A program made the translations under genes and the position numbers. Positions 58,585 to 64,000 of a stretch of DNA of 64,000 nt are shown here, piece after piece (the stretch's first letter is position 1; every line of letters starts with the position of its first letter). The notes under the pieces are model-generated. The model was not told the DNA's origin, made no database searches, and saw only the letters and a list, made by a program, of their open reading frames with translations. The DNA is from Aspidapion aeneum (lineage: Eukaryota > Arthropoda > Insecta > Coleoptera > Brentidae): assembly GCA_963576565.1 (NCBI GenBank), contig OY755045.1, forward strand, positions 38,646,667 through 38,710,666. Direction: 5' to 3'.

Positions 58585-58841
58585 AATTAAAGAGTATAAC
58601 TTCTAAAGGGTCTAAGTGCCAAAATCCTAAAGTTGAGAAAATCAACAAAAACAGTTTAAAATATGATGTGGCACTTACACGTGAAGCCATCTTTCGACGC
58701 ATCGCAAAATCCTCTGCAGTTTCCAATGCATATAGACTCTTTTCAGATGCATTGGGGTTGGCACTTACGACCGTTTTCAAGCAAAAACTAGATTTTTGAA
58801 TATATGGCACTTAGACCCTTCAGAAGTTATACTCTTCAATT
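58585..58841. mobile_element. 257-bp MITE with GAGTATAACTTCT ends
   Basis: The left arm AATTAAAGAGTATAACTTCT...GGGTCTAAGTGCC pairs with the right arm GGCACTTAGACCC...AGAAGTTATACTCTTCAATT, about 36 bp with few mismatches. GGCACTTA also recurs twice inside. Target duplication is not clear. No coding capacity. Confidence 0.85.
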
Positions 58842-60240
58842 TTAGATTGTACAAATAAAAGAAGCAGAACCTACTTTTTCATAAATTTCTGGCTGATACT
58901 TTGTCGTGACATGAGGCCCTTAATAGAAATATACCTACAGGAGAAGCCTAAAGAGTACTTAAAGATAAAGAGGACCTCCTTAACGGGCTACTGCCCACCC
59001 TCAATGAGCCCTCAGACAATAGATCTAATATGGCGCATGCAGGGGCCTTTGTTTCTTGCTTTAGACAGAGTTTTTGTTTTACGATTTTAGCTTGTGGTTG
59101 CTGATTTTTTATTGACTGATTTTAATTAAAATTTGATTCTTTATTATTTGTTAGCATTCTTCTATCGGCTGTACTTCTGGCCAACTACAAAGAGTCCCTT
59201 ATATACAGGGTTCAAGTTTTTGTTTCGTTTTTATTTATTGGCCCTGTCAGTTTATTGCAGACAATTTACCAACTCAATTCGATTGGTTGGCTTGGTGCCC
59301 GTGACAATCACAAGTCATTCATAGGGGGCTTTAATTAATATTTTTTTTTAAAGAAATTAAAAAAAATAATACTGCATCTTAGTGGTCGAGTACCTGAAAA
59401 ATAATAATTTGTATAAGTTTTTTAAGTTAAAAAACTTTAGAAAAAAAGTAGAATCCAAAAAAGCCCCATAAAAATATTTAGAACCTTTTTTGTTTTTAAA
59501 CAGACGTACTTTTACTGTTTTACCATTTCACATTTATAAATCTTTTTAAACAGTTTGTGGTGCAATGGTGAAGTCTAATAAATAAGGTAACGTATGCATA
59601 GTAAATTTTGTATATAGTACGTCTTTGTGTTCAATATAGCGCAATTTAAAAAGATACTTCAAAAATTAAAAAAAAATCAACATGGCACTTTTGCCTTTTT
59701 TGCCTATTAGTCCGTGGACTTAATAACAAATATTTTACTTTGAAATCTTGCACCATGCTTGTCCATAAAAACTTTGGGAGACACTCGATCAGAGTTACTT
59801 CCCCCCTCACCCTAATTTCATTACAGACAGACACACAAACAAACACAGAAACAAACGTTAAAACGAAATCTTTGCTTTTGGTCAAAAAATAAATAAATAC
59901 CACGTTTTTGTTTGTGTTTCTATTTTCATCATCTTAATCAGCGAGAAGAAAACTACTAGTTTGCTAATTTAACCAATCTACTAAACCCAATAACAAAAAA
60001 GTTAGCAATGGTACAGACTTAACGAAACACCCTGTATAAAGAAATAATTTATATTTTATCTAAAAATAAAACATAATAGAAAAAAAAGTTTATTTTTTAA
60101 GAATTACCAATATGTTTCGTTCACCTAAATAATAAGTTAGCCATGGTGCAGACAACCTGTATATAAAGATTGCTATACTACATATCTAAAAAATACTTAA
60201 TACAAAAAATAAAGCTGTTTCTAACCTATAAATAAAATAA
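58842..60240. other. Unassigned AT-rich sequence
   Basis: An ACAGACAGACACACAAAC microsatellite is near 59,823. ACACCCTGTATAAAG (about 60,026) looks like the end of a TA-type MITE. GTTAGCAATGGTACAGAC and GTTAGCCATGGTGCAGAC about 130 bp apart form a weak direct repeat. No gene recognised. Confidence 0.4.
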
Positions 60241-60259
60241 AACTATATTTGTGTCATTC

Positions 60260-60630
60260 TTTTAACAAGATCCTAAAAGCCGCCAAGCACCCCCACGGTA
60301 GGCAATTTTCTTTACTCATGGATGATTTAATTTTGCTGATACTCTTTGTCGAGCATAGCGGTCTTTACCGTGCTAGCGCCATCTACGCTCTTAACAGAGG
60401 CCATCCGCTTAACGTGACTTCCGAACCACAGCCTTGTATTAATGATCAACTTTGCCTACTTCGTTGATGCCCAAACTCCGCCGAAGACAGAGGCTACTCC
60501 TACCTCCGGTATGAATCTGTGTTTGCAAACGGATAGTAGATTCGAGTATGTACTGGCAGACATGAGAATCGAACCCACCGCCCTTTGGTTGTACGGCGGA
60601 CGCGCGCCCTCTGAACCATCAGGGCCAGTT
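60260..60630 (-). repeat. Probable tRNA-derived SINE
   Basis: On the minus strand the head starts at about 60,628 with GGCCCTGATGGTTCAGAGGG, which holds a pol III A box (TGGTTCAGAGG, 60,608-60,618). A B box, GGTTCGATTCT (60,565-60,575), follows 43 bp after it. CCGCC and GGCGG can pair as an anticodon-type stem, but the loop is 12 nt, so it is not a working tRNA gene. About 300 bp of SINE-like body follows downstream. No second copy is in the window to confirm the ends. Confidence 0.6.
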
Positions 60631-60689
60631 GTGTTCTTTAAAATAGATCTAGGAGGCCAAAAAGATCTTAAAGGATAGACAGATATTAA

Positions 60690-63288
60690 AATGAGAAAAA
60701 AAGAGACGGGTTATTTAATTTAGGTTCAGATTCGATTTAGCCCGCCATATTGGATTTCAAAATATCGAACCATTTCAATAGCAATAGGTTTTTACTTTGG
60801 ATATGGGAATGGAATCATGCAGACAGAAAGGCCATCGTGTAATCTGTAAAATAATTGTTGAAACAAAAATGAATACTTTGGAAACGGCTAAAGTTATTTT
60901 AATGATTAAAACCTCGCTGCGAGCAATCAAGACAGGTATTTTCTATAAATACAAAAAAAGTCCAAAACTTTATTGAAGCATAATAATAAACGAGCTTCCT
61001 TTAAGGGTTAATGTCATTCTGTCTGCCTTCTTGAAATTCAAGATGGCTGCAAGTTTTGTAAATGGCTTTTAAAGAGATAATGTTTTGACTTTATTGACAT
61101 CGGTTCAGCAAATCTTAATTTATGCGGATATGAATGTAGATGCAAGGCAATCTTATAATTGTTCAAACAATGGAAGCACAAATTGATTTTTCGAGAATCA
61201 CTAAACTGATTTTAATTACTCGCACCTCTATAAGTTAAAAAAAATTCTACGAAATTTTAGGAACATGATAAAAGATATTTCTTTTTAAAAGCTCCATCCT
61301 TTCCCTGCAAAGTTTGGTTTGTTCCAATGAACATTTCAAAAGTTATAAAAAAAAAGTTTGTCCGGTTTCTTTGGTCCAGCCGGTATGTAAGAAATGGCCC
61401 GTTAACCTCAGTTCTATTTTTTCTTCTTTTATTCTCGTTCGGGCGTCCTTGACTGTCAGAAACATGTCGAGCAATCGTGTATTGTCAAAAAATGGAGCTG
61501 GTAATTTTTAAAAGTGTTCCTAAAATCAAACTAGCTGGATCTTAGTTTTCACAAATTATTTTATCACACAAAGATTATTTTGTTCCTCGTGGAACACATG
61601 CTATTCCGTTCAGATTCCAGACAACGCTAATCGCAGAAGTTTACAGCATATCCAACATCCAACACATCTACACAACGTCCGCGCTACAAGCACGTATCTA
61701 GATTATTTAAATAGCTTTTTCATCAATAGCTGCATTTACACATACACTCAAGTAGTTGCGGCTCGTGGGGTAATGCCATAGTGACAGGGCACTACCCTAT
61801 TTTTTCTGAAAAAAAAGATTTTTTTTATTTAAGTTTTTTTTTAATTTATAAATTATATTTGGTAACCCTGTGCGACGCGATGAATGGACCACTAAAACCC
61901 AAAACAGCGTAGAATGCGCTGGAAACAGAATGTGTGTTCTAGAGGCTCGCTATTTCTTTTCAGTGCACCACATTTAAAAGAGAGGAAGAGCAGCCGAGCG
62001 ACCAGAGAATAGATTTTATTAGCAGCTTATATGAGCCACAGAGATAGGACCAATATTGGCCATTTCAGCGTTGTTTGAATGAAAAAAAAAAACAAATAAA
62101 TTTTGTGCCTGTATTACTCCCATTGTTTTTGTGAGTGGAGCATGGATTACGGCCTTTCTAATACAATTTAGTTATTTTAGCAGAATTTTTTGATAAATTT
62201 GGGTGGGCATGGGTTAGTTTCTTAAAACAAAATAAAATTAGAAACTTCAAACATAGTAGTAGAAGGTATGTTTTTAATGACTTGTGGGAAAACATTTGGG
62301 CGCAACACTCCGACTTTTTTTTGACTGCAGTCAAGTTTGTTTGGTAATCCATACTTAAGTCAACACTGTTTATCCTTTCCTCTTTCATGCGGTCTAAAAC
62401 TGGACGGTTAAATCTCGTGCGTGTGACCAATAAAAGTGTCTTCTTCCTCGCGTGATTAGCTTGGCTTTCCATTTTCAGGCAATTTTTGTCGCGCGGCTAA
62501 TAAAAAATTCAGCAGAGCTTGTACAGCGCGACTAAAGTTGCCGCGAGACGAGAAAACGCTTTCTCTCATCTCGTCAGGTGAATCTTATTATTTACGGTAT
62601 GTACTTTTTTCCAAAATAAAGTTTCTATTCTTGGATATACTCTGTTTATGCATGCATACAATGAATAAAGAAGTAAATCAATGCATGTACTTTATTTATT
62701 TAAAACTGTACCTAAAATCTCAAGTGTTCGTTCATAAAGATCAGTTTGTTTTTTGCCAATAATACAAATCCTTAAAAATAAAGCAATAAATCAGTGTATT
62801 TATTGAGGAAGATTATTCAAAGAAAAAATTTTCTTCTTTTAAGGCGGATATTGCTTTAATTTGATAAAAAAAATTCTATGTACGTAACTATCCGACACTC
62901 AAGCAACTTTGATGGGCTATCCGACAGTACAGTGTTCTCAAGATAATTTCTCCCAAATGGAGACGTAGCGTAAGCTAAGATGCAGATACGACTTAATAAT
63001 ATAAGTTACCGCAGACAGGAATGCTAGGAAGTTGAATTGCTTCCAACACAAAAGATGCAATCAACGCTGAGAGTAGTAGAGTGAGTAGTATACGCCAGTA
63101 GTATGAGTAAAACATTCTATGCTGGATGCAGAATGCACAGCTTTTATATGCTTGAAAATAGAGAATGAAGGCTTAAAATGGGTGGAGCTATAGGACTGTA
63201 ATAAAAGGCGGAAAAAGCAAAAAGAAATCGATACCATTTAAACTTCTATATTATAGGCTTAGCTGAATTGAGTGATAACCTTTTTGAA
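60690..63288. other. Unassigned sequence
   Basis: Mostly AT-rich. CpG-containing patches lie at about 61,870-62,020 and 62,485-62,580; the latter ends CTCGTCAG/GTGAAT, which resembles an exon-donor junction. I see no recognisable protein. Confidence 0.4.
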
Positions 63289-63750
63289 ACTCAACCAAGT
63301 ATAAAAGGCAACTTCATAGGGGTATAGTCAAACACGGACACCGGTGTTTGGAAAAAGGCATTTCCTTCCTTAGCGTGGCTTGCTTGACACAAAGTAGATC
63401 AAACTGACTACAAGATACAAGGTAAATAAAAAGTATGGAAAAATAGGTGAAACCTATTTTTCATTCTACGAGTGAATGACAGCGAACCAAGCAAACTTAG
63501 TCCATGGCGGGACGAAAACGTCCACCGGTCTATAAGGAAGAAAGACTTTTCGTCACAGTTCAACCAGACCATGCTGTCACCGTCTCCACGGTATCGGTTC
63601 GGAACCGAAAACAATGAGTTAACCAAGTATAAAAGGCAACTTCATAGGGGAATAGCCAACCACAAACACCGGTGTTTCGGAAAAAGGCATTTCCTTCCTC
63701 AGCGTGGCTTGCCTGGCACAAAGTAGAATAAATTGACTACAAGATACAAG
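63289..63750 (+). promoter_or_regulatory. Tandemly duplicated TATA-box and splice-donor unit
   Basis: Two copies of a roughly 133-bp unit lie 328 bp apart (63,289-63,421 and 63,617-63,750). Each has TATAAAAGGC (63,300-63,309; 63,628-63,637), an ACACCGGTGT palindrome about 35-40 bp further on, and AGATACAAG/GTAAAT at its end, a good splice donor. The layout fits a TATA promoter, transcription start and non-coding first exon, duplicated. In the second copy, TGCTTTTCAG at 63,785-63,794 could be the acceptor of a 44-bp intron. This is inferred from motifs only. Confidence 0.35.
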
Positions 63751-63797
63751 GTAAATCAAAAATACAAAATTGTTTTAGAAAAGCTGCTTTTCAGAAA

Positions 63798-64000
63798 AAT
63801 ACCGGCGATTCAAAATCAATTCAGTGGGATCCAGAAGACTCTCTTCCTTTATCTACGGTAGCTTGAATAGAAAGGTGCGCTAAAGAAATTAACATAACAC
63901 AAGAAAATCCTGAAAATGTTGTTCGAATTGACGATACTGCAGTCACGGAAGAGATGAGTTTAAACATTGACGAAAAAATTTAAAATGTGATTGAACCCGA
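63798..64000 (+). pseudogene. Unidentified coding-like remnant at the window edge
   Basis: After the possible acceptor at 63,794, one frame reads like protein: SIQWDPEDSLPLSTVA, stop, IERCAKEINITQENPENVVR, IDDTAVTEEMSLNIDEKI, stop, NVIEP. It is rich in acidic residues and unusual for random AT-rich DNA, but has two in-frame stops (TGA and TAA). I do not recognise the family. It may be a decayed transposase or host exon continuing outside the window. Confidence 0.35.

Overview
The window looks like a piece of a large, AT-rich arthropod genome, most likely an insect. This rests on the transposon families present (Penelope-like, RTE, Jockey-type LINEs, Tc1, mariner, pogo/Tigger and many TA- or TTA-targeting MITEs) and on short spliceosomal-type intron signals. 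I cannot name the species. There are no bacterial-type genes, rRNA, CRISPR or operons. Nearly everything recognisable is a transposable-element relic, and no host protein-coding gene can be called with confidence. The best host-like candidate is a small signal-peptide exon beside a CpG-rich island (12.3-12.9 kb). A second is a duplicated TATA-box plus splice-donor unit at the right edge (63.3-63.75 kb).

Layout. 0-1.6 kb: the GIY-YIG end of a Penelope-like element (PLE) running into a roughly 310-bp near-perfect inverted repeat. 3-6.2 kb: two inverted copies of an unnamed repeat, a TA-targeting MITE and a 210-bp tandem duplication. 8.8-12.25 kb: a family with internal 127-142-bp repeats (called X here), then a TIR element (called A) that holds a Jockey-type reverse-transcriptase fragment, itself split by a MITE. 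12.3-19.5 kb: CpG island, putative secreted-peptide exon, LINE fragment, and two copies of a TIR family (called W). 20.07-22.95 kb: a 1,442-bp tandem duplication with copies that look identical. 23.3-23.6 kb: a clean PIF/Harbinger-type MITE. 24.7-27.85 kb: a minus-strand RTE retrotransposon broken by a 1.2-kb TIR element (called Y).

27.85-34.9 kb: mostly AT-rich unassigned sequence with one foldback element. 35-37.2 kb: a second Y copy. 37.6-39.6 kb: a mariner relic and a Tc1 relic, convergent. 41.4 kb: the C-terminal end of another LINE. 42-45.3 kb: foldback MITEs, the third W copy, a second PLE GIY-YIG remnant and a 98-bp hAT-type MITE with a perfect 8-bp target duplication. 45.8-49.8 kb: a four-level nest (X, then a TA-MITE, then a Tigger-like element, then an RTE). 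51.2-55.4 kb: a second A-type element with a long (AT)n tract, a foldback element interrupted by a pogo-like element whose arms are arrays of a 17-bp repeat, and the third X copy. 58.6 kb: a MITE. 60.2-60.7 kb: a probable tRNA-derived SINE.

The interest therefore lies in nested insertions that give exact target sites and relative ages, in unclassified TIR families seen in two or three copies, in very young duplications or palindromes, and in the possible host exon. All family calls come from reading motifs by eye; no database search was possible.
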